Source of the DNA: Persicaria tinctoria
Lineage: Eukaryota > Streptophyta > Magnoliopsida > Caryophyllales > Polygonaceae
NCBI GenBank assembly: GCA_037127255.1
Contig: JBANSL010000002.1
Span: forward strand, 93,712,519 to 93,776,518
Length of the DNA stretch: 64,000 nt
Reading direction: 5' to 3'
The notes under the pieces are model-generated. The model was not told the origin of the DNA and searched no databases. It saw only the letters and a program-made list of their open reading frames with translations. Made by a program: the position numbers and the translations under genes. Shown piece after piece: positions 1 to 11,682 of the stretch (position 1 is the first letter of the stretch; each line of letters starts with the position of its first letter).

Positions 1-130
1 CCGCAAAGTTGCTGCGCCCGCCGCACACTGAAGGTCCGTGATCCCCGCTGCAGCGGGCTATGCTGCGCCCGCCGCAAGGTTGCGGCGCCCGCGGCATAGT
101 GTTTTGCCGTGACTTCTTATACTCCTTTGC
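1..130. repeat. GC-rich hairpin with repeated GCTGCGCCCGCCGCA
   Basis: The motif GCTGCGCCCGCCGCA occurs twice (about 11-25 and 63-77). The second copy is followed by its imperfect inverted partner up to about 101, giving a GC-rich stem of roughly 17 bp with three mismatches. The surroundings are AT-rich. This could be the end of a transposable element that continues outside the window. I see no coding content I trust. Confidence 0.4.
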
Positions 131-333
131 GGGTTTCTCCTCTTGTCTTGCATCTTTCCTTCCTTGTTCCTTCCCATGTTTCTTGTGTTCCTCTTCGAGA
201 TATTGCATCTCCCAAATGGGTTCCGATTCAATCTGCGAGATAAACACAAAATTGCGCAGAATCCGAACTCTTCTAAAATAATCACAAGATGCAATTTAGC
301 AACAAAGTATGAAAGAAATGCAACCTAACTAAA

Positions 334-849
334 CTAAATATGTCTATAATGCCTATCTAAAATATGCATTATCACCTGTGCGAGAGGGGATGAGTCGACC
401 CTAGCGCCGCTCGGATCTGAGCGAAAGGGGAGGAGTCGACCCCGGCGCCGCCGGATCTGGTCGGTCTCAACGCCGCAAGGATCGATCTGAGCGATAGGAT
501 AGTCGAAACCGTCGGATCCAAGCATCAATCCCGCACCCTCGGCTCCTAAATCCGCCGCCGCCTTCGCACCCCACCGTCTCCTGAATCCGACCTGAGCGAG
601 AGGAGAAAGGAAGGTGCGAGAGAAACCGTCGCCTTCGCACAAGGGGGTGCGAGAGAAACCGTCGCCTTTGTCGGTGCTGTTGACCTGCTGCTCACACCGG
701 GGTGGTCGGACCTGGTGAGGGGGAGCGTCGGCGGTGGTGAGTTGGTCGGAAGGTGGCCGGAAAGAGGAGGGGAGGTGGCGCCGAGATCCCTCCCTCAGTC
801 GTCCCAGCCTCGCCTCATCGCCCAGAACTGCTGCAATCCCTCGCTTCAT
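334..849 (-). other. GC-rich open stretch, unassigned
   Basis: A 171-codon open frame runs here on the minus strand, rich in Arg, Ser, Pro and Gly. It holds an internally repeated peptide (GDGFSRT twice, 12 residues apart). I recognise no domain. In GC-rich plant DNA such frames appear by chance; it could also be a gene fragment picked up by a transposon. I would not call it a gene without transcript support. From 850 to 1440 I see only AT-rich spacer. Confidence 0.15.
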
Positions 850-1444
850 CGAGTAGTAGAGAGATTGAGGGGGCTAGGTTTTTAATAGGGTTTGCACACG
901 TGCTTCACACACTTCACATGTGAGATTGGGTATTCTTTTTCAATTTTTTTTTTTAAATACCCATCTATGTGGCATAAATCTAGTCATTCATTTTCTATAG
1001 ATCAAGGGTCCGGATTTGTGTACAAGTTACCCATTCTCTATATATATAGGGTCCGGATTTGTGTACAAGTTACCCATTCTATATATATATATGGAAGGAT
1101 ATTTGCATTGGGAGATGGATTAGTTAATGGAAGAAGAAACCCCTTTTCCATTTGTTCTAACAAAATATTACACTTTATTTTTTAGTTTTTTAAAGATTGT
1201 TATATATTCTATCACCCATAAACTAAATAAGTAAAATAAAATAAATATTACTCCGTATTTCATTAAATATGAAATAAAATTATCTATCAAAAAATACCCA
1301 CTTTGCATATGTTTATAATTTATTTGGATTAAATATATAGTTTTATGTATTATTTTATTTTATTTGCATGAATTCATATAATTAATAATTTTATATTAGT
1401 ATAATTCATTGTTCATTATGTATAGTACTCCGTATATATTAATA

Positions 1445-1697
1445 CTCCATCCGTTCGGCAAAACTTGTCATTTTAACTCTCCACACAACTTTTAATAAAG
1501 CTAATAATTATACTCCCTTTTTACTAATTTACCCTCATTTATTACTCTACTTTTACTTTATCAAAAACTACAACTCACAGCACATCAATCAAATCAAGGG
1601 TATTTTAGTAAAGTAGAAGCAAAAATACCTAAAATGACAAGTTTTTCCGAACAAAAAACAAAACTCTAAAACGACAAGTTTTGCCGAACGGAGGGAG
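1445..1697. mobile_element. Stowaway-like MITE, family 1, copy 1
   Basis: Terminal inverted repeats start CTCCATCCGTTCGGCAAAAC and end with its near complement, and the element is flanked by TA on both sides, the target duplication of Tc1/mariner-type Stowaway elements. It is 253 bp and non-coding. Two more copies of the same family lie at 6339-6580 and 6794-6996. Confidence 0.85.
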
Positions 1698-2568
1698 TAT
1701 AATATTAATGCAATAATAAATGTCTTATTTTTCATTATGCAAGCACGAGGGTTTAAGAAATTTCGAGTGAATATGTGGAAAAAAAAAATGAAATAAGTAT
1801 GTGTAAAGATAATGTGATAGATAAAACTTGGTAGTATAAAAAACTTTGAAAATGACAAGGGTTGTGGATATGGATGGATGATGAATGTGTTATGTGATGC
1901 ATGCTAGTACTAAGTAAGATGGCATGGATGGGGCATGGCATGGCCATAGGTCACTCATGGATGGATGGATGGATGGATGGATGGATGATGGATGAGTGGG
2001 GCGGGAAGAAAGTAAAGAGGTGCTGCGTAATCATTACAAGCGGGGGAGTAAAGTAGTGTAAGTCTGTAATGGACAACGCCTCTCAAATTTTAATTACGGA
2101 GGGCTAATTTTTGGAATTAAATCAAATCAAATTATGAAGCATAAAAAGGAGGTTATACTTATACACACCAGCAGCCGCCATTTCCCGTCCCTCCCTCTTC
2201 CTCTTTTTGTGCGTCATCATTACTCATCATTCTCCTCTCTCCACAGTCCACTCTATATTTTTGTTTTTTTTTTTCTTCCTAATTTCACCCTCAATTTTAT
2301 TAAATGCTCTAATACCTACTCCGGAGTATTTAAATTTTTAAAATCAAACTTTTTTTGTTTTACCAAAACAGAAAAAATACAAACGCTTTACTATTAATAA
2401 TAACAAAACATTATTTATACAACAGAAAAAATTCACTAAATCTTTTTTTTTTGCAAAAATAATAAATACTACTATAAAATGCAAAATTTTTTATTAAAAA
2501 TATGCACTAAAAACCAAAGTACTACCCCATTCACAATATAATTGAATCTATTTTTTCTTTGATCAATG
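1698..2568. other. AT-rich spacer with an ATGG microsatellite
   Basis: No gene seen. An (ATGG)n run occupies 1957-1986. The rest is AT-rich sequence with short homopolymers and no open frame with recognisable content. Confidence 0.6.
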
Positions 2569-2707
2569 CTCCGTTTTAAAATAAATGTTATTTGACTTTT
2601 GTTCACGTTTTTTAAGAAAGTAAAAACTCTAAAAATTATTATTTTTTAATAAATTGATAGTACTTATTACAAAAAAATAAAATTGTATTTATTTTGAAAA
2701 TGATGGA
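2569..2707. mobile_element. Degenerate Stowaway-like MITE
   Basis: The left end carries CTCCGTTTTAAAATAAAT and the right end is a diverged inverted copy ending ATGGAG before TA. The left target base pair is no longer TA. Short and non-coding. The match is weaker than for the other Stowaway copies in the window. Confidence 0.45.
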
Positions 2708-2813
2708 GTATAATATTTTGCATAGTAATTTTTTAGAACTAGCCGACCAAAAAAATACAGTTTTTTTTTACAACTAAACTAATTTTATTTTGCTATTTTA
2801 TTAAATTTACTTA

Positions 2814-3159
2814 GAGCATCCGCATTGGTTTCGGTTTCTACGGTTTCTTAACTACCCTTTATCACTTTCTCTCTCCTTAAAAAACTCAACTCTATTTTCA
2901 ACCCACATCCATACAACCCATTTTAATACTATACCTTTATAATTTAAAAATTAAATTAATTGAATAACCCCCACTATTTTTCCCTTCTCTCCTCTTTTCA
3001 CTCTCCACTATCACCCCTTTTTGGGTTTCTTGAGTTTCTTATTGAGTTGCTAAGTTAGAAACTATCAACATCATTTCTTATACTATTCATCCCTCCTCCC
3101 TTTATTTAATTATTTTTTTTGTCTTAAAAACCCTTAAGAAACCCCCAATGTTGATGGTC
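2814..3159. mobile_element. Tourist-like MITE (TTA target duplication)
   Basis: The ends GAGCATCCGCATTGG and CCAATGTTGATGGTC are imperfect inverted repeats (12 of 15 positions). TTA flanks both ends, the target duplication expected of PIF/Harbinger-type elements. The interior is pyrimidine-rich and non-coding. It lies just upstream of the HLS1-like gene and could contribute to that promoter region. Confidence 0.65.
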
Positions 3160-3242
3160 TTAATTAAACATATTAAACATACTGTGAATGGAAATGAAAG
3201 TGGCCCACCCACATCCCCATTCCCCATCCCCATCGAGAGTTG

Positions 3243-3250
3243 TATATATA
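3243..3250 (+). promoter_or_regulatory. Candidate TATA box of the HLS1-like gene
   Basis: TATATATA lies about 275 bp before the chosen start codon, followed by a pyrimidine-rich stretch suitable for a 5' leader. This is only a sequence match; AT-rich plant DNA has many such strings. Confidence 0.3.
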
Positions 3251-3524
3251 GTGCTTGACCTTCCTTCAATGGATATGACTGTCTGCGTGACTCTCTATTT
3301 CTTCTTCCCTTTTCAAACCCAAACCTTGAAACTAAATTCAACCCCAAGAAGAAAATAGGGCATCAGCCTCTATTTACCGCCCTTTCCACCTCCTCTTACT
3401 TGTAAATTTCGATTCCATTCAAATACTATAACCGCTCCCTTTTTGCCTTTCCCATATACTCACCCTCTCTCCCTCACTGATAAATAGAGCAAAGAAAAGA
3501 TAGATACTGGTACGGTTATCAGAC

Positions 3525-5256
3525 ATGGCGGAGAACAACGGTGATACGAAAATGGGGAACGAGAAGGAGGAAGATGAAGAGATCGTTATTTCATTAGAGG
3601 TGAGGGAGTTCGATGAAACCAGAGATTCAAAAGGCGTGGAGGAAGTCGAACGCCGGTGCGAGGTCGGCCCTACCGGAAAGCTCTCTCTTTTCACCGATCT
3701 CCTCGGCGACCCGCTCTGTCGAATCCGCCATTCCCCCGCCTACCACATGCTGGTAATTTCCCCTCTCTCTCCTCCCTCCCTTGATCAATCATCTTCTTCA
3801 TTAATGGAGCAATTTGGTGTTAGCATGATAAGAAAGGCAACGCCTTTTTAATGGAGCAGTTTCGGGAGTGGTGGGGGACACCTCTCTCCTGAGATCGCCA
3901 TCAAATTGAATTAAAATAAAAAAACGAAAATCAAATCAAATGGTCCACTTGAACAGTTTATTAGCGAAAACGATCAAAATCGATTTGTCCTTTTGTTGCT
4001 CTGTCTTCATTGCCTTCCCACTCCCCCTCATCATTTTGTTGGATTGTCCTCAGGTGGCTGAACTGGTGGTCAGAAGACGACGCCCTGGCGGCGTTGGTGG
4101 CGGTGTTGTCTGTAGGTCAGAGATTGTAGGGATGGTGCGCGGCTGTATCAAGACCGTTACTTGCGGCATCAAACTCCCCCGCATCGCCAAGATCAACGGC
4201 CACGATCCCTCCACGTCACCCCCTCTCCCCGTCTTCACCAAACTCGCCTACATCTTGGGCCTCCGCGTTTCTCCTTCCCACCGGTAATTACTTACTGTAT
4301 TAATCAAACCGCCGTTTCAAATTTCAATCGCCGTTTTAATCATCCCCTCATTTAATTAATTCAGTCATTAATTTCATTGAACCGGGTTTTCAATTTGCAG
4401 GCGGTTGGGGATTGGTTTGAAACTGGTGAACCGGGTCGAGGATTGGTTCAGGAAAAATGGCGCGGAATACGCCTACCTCGCAACCGAAAACGACAACGTT
4501 TCATCGATCAAGCTCTTCACCGACAAATGCGGATACTCCAAGTTCCGTACGCCGTCGATTTTGGTGCAGCCGGTGTTCGCCCACCGGGTCCGGGTCTCAC
4601 CGGCGGTGACAATCATCAAGCTGACTTCGGCCGAGGCCGAAGCCCTCTACCGGCGCCGATTCGCGACCACCGAGTTCTTCCCGCGGGACATCGACGCAGT
4701 GCTCCGCAACAGCCTCACGCTCGGCACCTTCCTTGCCATCCCACGCGCCACCTCATGGACGGGAATCGGGCCCTTCCTCGATTCCTCGCCGGAGTCATCC
4801 TGGGCGGTGGTGAGCGCGTGGAACTGCAAGGACGTGTGGAGGCTTGAGGTGAAGGGTGCGTCGCGCGTGACACGAGGATTAGCCAAAACGACGCGTTTAG
4901 TCGACAAAGCGCTCCCGTGGCTAAAGATCCCCTCCGTACCGGAGGTATTTAGGCCCTTTGGGCTTCATTTCTTGTATGGGCTTGGCGGGGGCGGCCCATT
5001 AGGGCCCAAGTTGGTGCGGGCTCTGTGCGGGTTCGCCCACAACCTGGCCAAGGAGAATGGGTGCGGGGTGGTGGCGACCGAGGTGGCCAGCCAGGACCCG
5101 CTTAGGGTCGGGGTGCCCCACTGGAAGATGCTATCGTGCGACGAGGATCTTTGGTGCATCAAGCGGCTGGGGGAGGACTACAGCGATGGCTCAGTCGGGG
5201 ATTGGACCAAGTCCCCACCGGGCTTGTCGATTTTCGTTGATCCTAGAGAGTTTTGA
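3525..5256 (+). CDS. HOOKLESS1-like GNAT-family N-acetyltransferase, three exons
   Basis: Exons are 3525-3752, 4054-4283 and 4401-5256, with GT-AG introns of 301 and 117 bp; joined they encode 437 residues. The product matches the plant HLS1 family closely: N-terminal VEEVERRCEVGP and SLFTDLLGDP, the acetyl-CoA binding motif RRLGIG (residues about 152-157), which is split by intron 2, and the family C-terminus DWTKSPPG..IFVDPREF. Arabidopsis HLS1 is about 400 residues; this protein has an extra acidic N-terminus of about 25 residues. I chose the ATG at 3525 because it opens the frame leading directly into the conserved start. In Arabidopsis HLS1 controls the apical hook and differential growth downstream of ethylene; the acetylated target is not settled, and that role here is inferred by homology. 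No frame damage is seen. It could be HLS1 itself or one of its HLS1-like paralogues. Confidence 0.93.
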
Positions 5257-6338
5257 CAAGTCTACTCGATGCGAACTGAGTCATCGTACTGAAAAAGAGA
5301 TGAGTTAGTTAACTATTTTAGGCTCGTTTTGGGTTTTGCCTAGTAATTAGTTATAGTCTAACAAGTGTGTTGTGGGCTTGTGGCGTGTTTGGCTTCCCAT
5401 CTTTGATCATTGTAAATGGAAATGGTCTTTTTGGCAGCTCTCGGCTTCTAAACCAAACACTACCTTGATTTTGTCCAACTTTTTGTTAGAACTATTATTA
5501 TTATATATTTGGAAAGATCTCAAATTATTTATTAAAAAATTATAGAGCTAATTACAAAAAACAACTTTTAAATATAGTACAGTACTTCTTTAAAGAACAA
5601 AAAAGAAGAAAATGACCAATAAAATATGTTTTGTTTTATTTTATTGAAGCAATCAAAGTAATTGGGAAATAAAAGACCGTTTCTTCTTAGAGCGTCCATT
5701 CAGTTTTGCATCGATGTTAAGAACTTAAGACCCTTTTATTTATATAGAAAGCCATGAAAAAAATTGTATCCATATAGGCTATGAATCATGTATGATTATA
5801 TAGGTCACCAAACCCCACTAAAAGTGGAAGCTCTGGTTTTAAGACAAAGCATAGCTCTCGAGCTTACACTTGAGGGTGAATTCCAAATTATCATAAAACA
5901 TTTGAAGACCAACTCCAAATGCTCTTGAAAAAGTGGACTGATTATATCTGACATCAAAACCCTCCCATTGAGTGTGAGAAAAGTTCCCTTCTCCTATATG
6001 ATAATAGAGTTATTACTTATTAGTATGGTTGTACACATTTACCTTTATGTCAAGGGTGTCGATATTTACAATCATACAGTTCATTCATTACACCTGAATT
6101 TTTACTTGATTAAAAAAAAACTATAAAGGGGGTGGATGTGGCCTGTGGGTGTGCACTTGTGCCTTGCTGCCATGTGTAATTTCTGCACTTTGTTTTCAAC
6201 ATTTAAATGGGCCCTGTTTAGTAGTTTGGACGGATTAACAAAAAATGAGGGATGGCAAACAAAGATTAGTGGCACTAATCATATTCAATTACCATTTGCT
6301 CCTGCCGCCATTCTCATCTTTCCTTCCAATAACATATA
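5257..6338. other. Downstream flank of the HLS1-like gene, AT-rich spacer
   Basis: The first few hundred bases are presumably the 3' untranslated region. No clear polyadenylation signal stands out. The rest is AT-rich; I see no gene or well-bounded repeat. Confidence 0.5.
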
Positions 6339-6580
6339 CTCCATCTGTTCGGCAAAACTTGTCATTTTAGCTTATTTCACAAGTTTTAAGGTAATTAACA
6401 AATATACTAATTTACCCTCAATTATTACCCTCCTTTTTTACTTTATCGAAAACTACAACTAACAAACCATCAATCACATTAAGGGCGTTTTTGTAAAGTG
6501 AAGTGCAAAATACCTAAAATGACAAGTTTTTTTAACAAAACTAACACTCTAAAATGACAAGTTTTGCCGAACGGAGGGAG
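6339..6580. mobile_element. Stowaway-like MITE, family 1, copy 2
   Basis: Same inverted termini as the element at 1445-1697 (CTCCATCTGTTCGGCAAAAC and its complement), flanked by TA on both sides. 242 bp, non-coding. Confidence 0.85.
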
Positions 6581-6793
6581 TACTACTTTCTTGTGCAACA
6601 AAATCTAAAAAAAGAGTTTCTAGATTTAATAGCATTATTAAAGGATTTTGAAATTACTTTCTATAATTCAACTTTTGGGAAATAAAATATGGAATTTTCT
6701 TTTTGTTGAGTTGAGATTTCGGTTTCTTTTTTATGAAAATGTTGTTATAATTAAAATATTTTGTACATGATACATGATATATGAAATATGATA

Positions 6794-6996
6794 CTCCATC
6801 CGTTCGGCAAAATTTGTCATTTTAACTCTCCACACAACTTTTAATAAAGCTAATAATTACACTCATTTTTTACTAATTTATCCTCATTTATTACTCTACT
6901 TTTTACTTTATCAAAAACTTCAACTCACAAAAAATGACAAGTTTTTTCGAACAAAAACAAAACTCTAAAACGACAAATTTTGCCGATTGGAGTGAG
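6794..6996. mobile_element. Stowaway-like MITE, family 1, copy 3
   Basis: Third copy of the same family with TA on both sides. It is shorter (203 bp), missing part of the interior found in copies 1 and 2, and its right terminus has drifted. Non-coding. Confidence 0.8.
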
Positions 6997-7587
6997 TATA
7001 TACTACTACGTATGAAGATTGGGGCAAAAGGAACAAGTAATCCAAACAAATTAGGCTTTAGTGAGTTAGTGGGAAATGTTTATCCTTTGATTATTATTAA
7101 TATTAATGATTAATGAATCTTTTATTTTTTCTATTGAGGAAATATTAGTGATTCAAAGTTGGATTTTAATTGGAAAAATATTAAGAGTGGCGGGAGAATC
7201 GGCTTTTTGCTGCTTTCCCATTCGGTAACTTTTCGTGGGGCCTCTCATGAGTAAATTCCACAACTACATTCGGATTGTGGCTCATCTTTTTTTTTCCCCC
7301 AAAAATGTGGGTAATTTATATTTTTATAGATATACAGTATATATATATATATATAATAATACGGAGTAATTTGTAAAACACTTTGTATAAAAAAAAAAAT
7401 CTAACCTAGGGTATAAGTTAAGCTTATTTGATTAGGAAATCTTCATCAATATCAATACTCAATATTACTCTCTCTGTTAATTAAAACTTGTCAATTATTA
7501 TTTATACACCCTTTTTTTGGTAATGATAAAAATTATATAAATTATAAAAAAAATCCATTTGCTTTATAAATTCATACTTAATAGTAA

Positions 7588-7615
7588 CTAGTACGTTTCC
7601 CGTACCTTGTACGGG
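7588..7615 (-). mobile_element. Probable Helitron 3' terminus
   Basis: Read on the minus strand, a perfect 7-bp stem with a 3-base loop (CCCGTAC, AAG, GTACGGG; 7599-7615) is followed after 7 bases by CTAG and then T. A short GC-rich hairpin a few bases before a CTRR terminus next to T is the signature of Helitron 3' ends. The body would run rightwards from here on the plus map. I could not place the 5' TC end, so length and content are unknown. Confidence 0.5.
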
Positions 7616-9116
7616 TGAGTATTTTTCATGAAATTTACCGATTTAGTTCCCCCATGAATATATTTCATTTGAATTGTTGTCATGCTATCAATTACAACCC
7701 CTATTATAATACAATAACAGTTACAATCACAAACAAAAGTCTCATAATTAATCAGAGGAAAAATGAAAATTATGTCATCAAATGTACAGAACGATGGGTT
7801 TATTAAACTCAATATTGCTCTAACATATTTTTGATCGAGTTTGACGTTTTACATAAAATATTCGACACGTCAATTTTCTACTAACATATTGCTCTATTTC
7901 TTGTCATAATTGTTCTTTGAAATCTATATTTATCACGATGAAGTACTCTTTTCTTGAGACGATCGATACTTCAAGTTTGACAAAGAATAGTAAATCAACC
8001 ACTTCCACGCTTCTCCTAACATTCGTCCTAATTGAAGGAAAAGAAAAGAAACCTTATAGTTTTTTGCTTAAGAAAACTGAGTTTGGATCATCTGTGATAC
8101 TTTATCTATTACACATCATGTTTCGCCTTTTAAATTGGTGTAAATTAAAAACCAATTTGACAAAGATACCTTAAGTTTAAATGTATAAACCCTATATAGC
8201 TAAAGAATATAAAAAATTGATATTTAGTGTGTGTTTTTTATAATGTCTCAAACCCTTAATTAGAAAAACTCTATGTTTAAGTGTATAAACCCTAAGAGGC
8301 CAAAACATTTTTAAAAAATGTTATACCTCTCAAATTAGTGTAAATTATAAATCAATTTCAATAGTCCCACTTTAAAAAATTAACTTTAAATCCAATTTCA
8401 TATTTCAAATATTAAATAATTTGAGACATTTCATCGAACACCTCACGAGAAAAGTTTAAACCCATCAAATCACAATTAATAACCTTCTATTTCACTTGAA
8501 TAACACCAATATCTGATGATAAAATTTGATCGATAATTTATAATCTTCCATTTCACAAATTTCATCAATGGAGTAAACAATTTATGCATTCCTATCTAAA
8601 TCTTTTGCCCAAAAAATATTCCAACGAAGATATCTTGAAACCCCTATCAAATCTCTTCCCCATGCTTAAGTATATGATGGGTTGAACATCAAATATTTCT
8701 TGTTTCTTTTCTTCCCATTGTATTTAATATTGAAAATCATTTTTCATAACCATAATAGATTTCACTCCATGTTTGTGAAATGAGCTGTAGAAAATGAATG
8801 ATTTAGATTTTTACTCATTTTAAGGTCTTGTATATTTTAATCGGAACCCAATTATTCCATTTTTCCCGCATATGTAAACTTGCTCCCAATCGGTAGTGGT
8901 ACCATTAGCTTATGCATAATCATATGGGTTCTTGCTTGTCAGTTCAATTGATCCCTCTGTATTCCATGCAATTCTTTTCAATCCCTTAATTTTCTCTGCA
9001 CATAACCATAAACAAACTAAATATATGGGTAATGGACTAAATAATTTGCTCTGCACTTCTTCAGTTCTTTTCAATTGATCCCATATAAAAATAATTTGGG
9101 CAAGGGGTTGTCTTTC

Positions 9117-9121
<5 letters not shown>
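7616..9121. other. AT-rich spacer, possibly Helitron body
   Basis: No gene recognised. The sequence is AT-rich with short open frames that look random. Part of it may be the interior of the Helitron whose 3' end lies at 7588. Confidence 0.4.

Positions 9122-9160
<39 letters not shown>
9122..9160. repeat. (AT)n microsatellite
   Basis: An almost perfect TA dinucleotide run directly beside the left end of the inverted-repeat element that follows. Confidence 0.95.
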
Positions 9161-9161
<1 letters not shown>

Positions 9162-9163
<2 letters not shown>

Positions 9164-11067
9164 ATCAAATGTTTACAAGGCTTAACATGTTTTGTGTTAA
9201 CAAATTATGACCGTTGGATGAATGAAGATGAAAGGCTGAGATTTTTTGATTTTTTGGATTAATTGATAATTGAAAGTTAAAAAACACAATCCCACGTTAA
9301 AAGCAAGCGCGTGTAACTGAATCATAACCTTACCCTATAATTGCTATCGTAGAGGAGTTCGAGAGAAAGAGAAGGGTGAACGGACGAAGGGCAATAGGGC
9401 TTGAAGAGGCTGAAGTTTGCGGTTACCGGTGGCAGGAGGCCGGAGGCGGCGATCGACGGTCCGGCGACGACGATAACAACATCCGGCAGACATAGGCGGA
9501 GGGCGACCAAAGGAATTGGAGGAGAGAAGTTCGACCTGGACGGCGGCGGTTTGAAGGTGATTCATCCGATGGGGATTCCGGCTGCATCTAATTCATCCGA
9601 AGGTGATTCCGACGGCGGCGATTGGGAGGGGGAGGAGGTGAAGGCGGCGATTGGTAGGCCGGTGGCGCTGAGGAGGTTATGAGGTGAAGGCCGGTGGTGA
9701 GGCAGGAGGCTACGAGGATCCACCGCCCATCCACTGCTCAGCATCTCCCTCCCCCACGTTGCTCCCTTCAATTAGGTTTGATTTCTTGTCAGTTGTAAAT
9801 TTCTTTTAATTTGTTTTGATTAGGTGTAAATTTCTTTCAATTAATTGAATATCAATTGACATATATAAACTACAAAAATTGAATAACGAAGGGGAAATCG
9901 AGATTTAGAAGGTCAAATCATGAGTTGTATATCCTATTGGTGATGGATTTGGGAAATCAGGTTGAATAATTGGTTCTTGCGGTGCTATGGGAAAATAAAA
10001 TTTTTAACATTATTTGGATCTGTGTTTGCTACTTTGATTTGAAAATTTTGATTTTTTTCTTGGTAATTCTTTGTTTATATTTTTGTTCCTGCGAGGCTTT
10101 TGAATATCGAATTTGATCGGGTTCTAACAACAGGTGCAATTGTGAAGAGTGTAGGAGTAGAGATGTCTATGAAGCCCGCACAAGCGAGATTGCTGATGCT
10201 GCTGTTGCAAATGCAAATTGTGTTTCAGATCTATATTTTTCTGTTTTGTTATGTTAATTTCGCGTTCAGAATCATTATTCAGCACGTTTAGAGTTTATAT
10301 TCGTTGATAATAAGGAATTATTCATATGTATGTAGTTAATTACATGTAAACATCGGATGGTTCTGTTAATTTCGCGTTCAAAAGTGTACAACATCTGAAT
10401 ATTTGAGAAACTGTGATGAATATTTCAGTGATCGTGATGAATATTTGAGTGACTGTGATGAATATTTGATAAATTTTCACAAAAACTATGATGAATAATT
10501 GAATAATTGTGATGAATATGTGAGTGACTGTGATGAATATTTGAGTGACTGGGATGAATATTTGATAAATTTTAACAAAAACTTTGATGAATAATTGAGT
10601 GACTGTGATGAATATTTGATAAAATTTGCCGAATATTGATGACTTCTAGCGAATAATTATTATCAACTTAACGAATAATTACTATCTATCTAGCGAATAA
10701 TTACTATCAACATAGCGAATAGTTGCAAATTTGAACAACCATTTTACCAATATCTAAACGATAATTCCTCCTTTAACACGAATAATAACTATAAGTTAGC
10801 GAATATTTAATATCACCTTATCGAATAGTTCACACGGTGCACCGCATAAAAAATCAGCGTTACTCAACCCAAAAACGTTACGCCGTAAAAAAAAAGTGTA
10901 CAACACACGCGCATAATTCAACCAGGGGAAGGAAAGAAGTGGGTCCCATTGATTTTTAATTAAAGAAAAAAGGTAAAATTGTCAAATAATCACAGCCACC
11001 CATTTCATTCAATCAAAGACCCAGATCTGTTAACACAAAACACATTAAGGGATGTTAACACATGACC
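9162..11067. mobile_element. Inverted-repeat DNA element with internal minisatellites
   Basis: About 41 bp at the left (9162-9202) align in inverted orientation with 11028-11067 at roughly 80 percent identity; the best core is TGTTTTGTGTTAACA at both ends. The interior has a GC-rich block (9350-9770, open on both strands, unassigned), AT-rich sequence, and a minisatellite array at 10392-10830. No transposase is visible, so it would be non-autonomous. Superfamily is uncertain: the terminal length would fit a Mutator-like or other TIR element, but no clear target duplication could be read because microsatellites lie near both ends. Confidence 0.5.
10392..10830 (+). repeat. Two adjoining 20-22-bp minisatellites
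   Basis: The first half repeats variants of GTGATGAATATTTGAGTGACT; the second half (from about 10640) repeats variants of TAGCGAATAATTACTATCAAC. Both share a GAATAATT/GAATATTT core and units are imperfect. The two blocks look like diverged arrays from one founder unit. Confidence 0.7.
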
Positions 11068-11072
11068 CAACC

Positions 11073-11182
<110 letters not shown>

Positions 11183-11454
11183 CCTACTTTATAACTTATT
11201 TATATTAAAGAGGCTAACAACCCATGTTGCTATCTTCTTCTGCTATTTCATACACACAGCAAGATAAGGTTTTAGTAGCTCGTTTGAAAGTGTTCAGCAA
11301 ATCAAGTATTCATCAAATCACCATCAGCAAATCATTCAATAGATCAAATTTTTAACAACTCGCCCAAAGTGAAAACATTCAGGTAATCAAAGTATTCAGC
11401 ATCTCGTGTAAATCACCACCATCATGACAAAGCATTCATCTCAAACTTGCAACA

Positions 11455-11676
11455 TCAGTCGGGCTGGTAGGATTCGTCATTGGTGTCCTCACTTTCAGAC
11501 TCGGAGAGAAAAAATGTGGCATCCCCCTTACCACAATTGGGGTCCTTGATGGTGGACATTGAGTTAAACAACTCATCCATCGTTAAGGACACCTTCATAC
11601 CCCCATCAACATAATACGATGTACCACGAAGAAGGCAGGTCCTCTTCTTAATTGGTTCCTCCAGTTTTCTTCCATC
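11455..11676 (-). pseudogene. Exon-like open fragment, unassigned
   Basis: A 73-codon stretch without stops reads toward a TGA at 11457-11455 on the minus strand, bounded upstream by two adjacent TGA codons (11677-11682). The peptide has coding-like composition: a basic start (EEPIKKRTCLLRG), then SYYVDGGMKVSLTMDELFN, then an acidic Ser/Glu tail (SESESEDTNDES). It does not look like random AT-rich sequence. I do not recognise the family; an acidic N-terminal region of a transposase-derived protein is possible but unproven. It could be a last exon or a captured fragment. Confidence 0.3.
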
Positions 11677-11682
11677 TCATCA

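Noticed and set aside
334..849. 171-codon minus-strand open frame as a gene
   Set aside because: GC-rich low-complexity composition, no domain, no promoter or splice context; frames like this arise by chance.
4377..4847. Alternative frames inside HLS1 exon 3
   Set aside because: The HLS1 family alignment and splice sites fix another frame.
10392..10830. CRISPR-like array
   Set aside because: Units are imperfect tandem repeats with no unique spacers of constant length, in a plant nuclear sequence.
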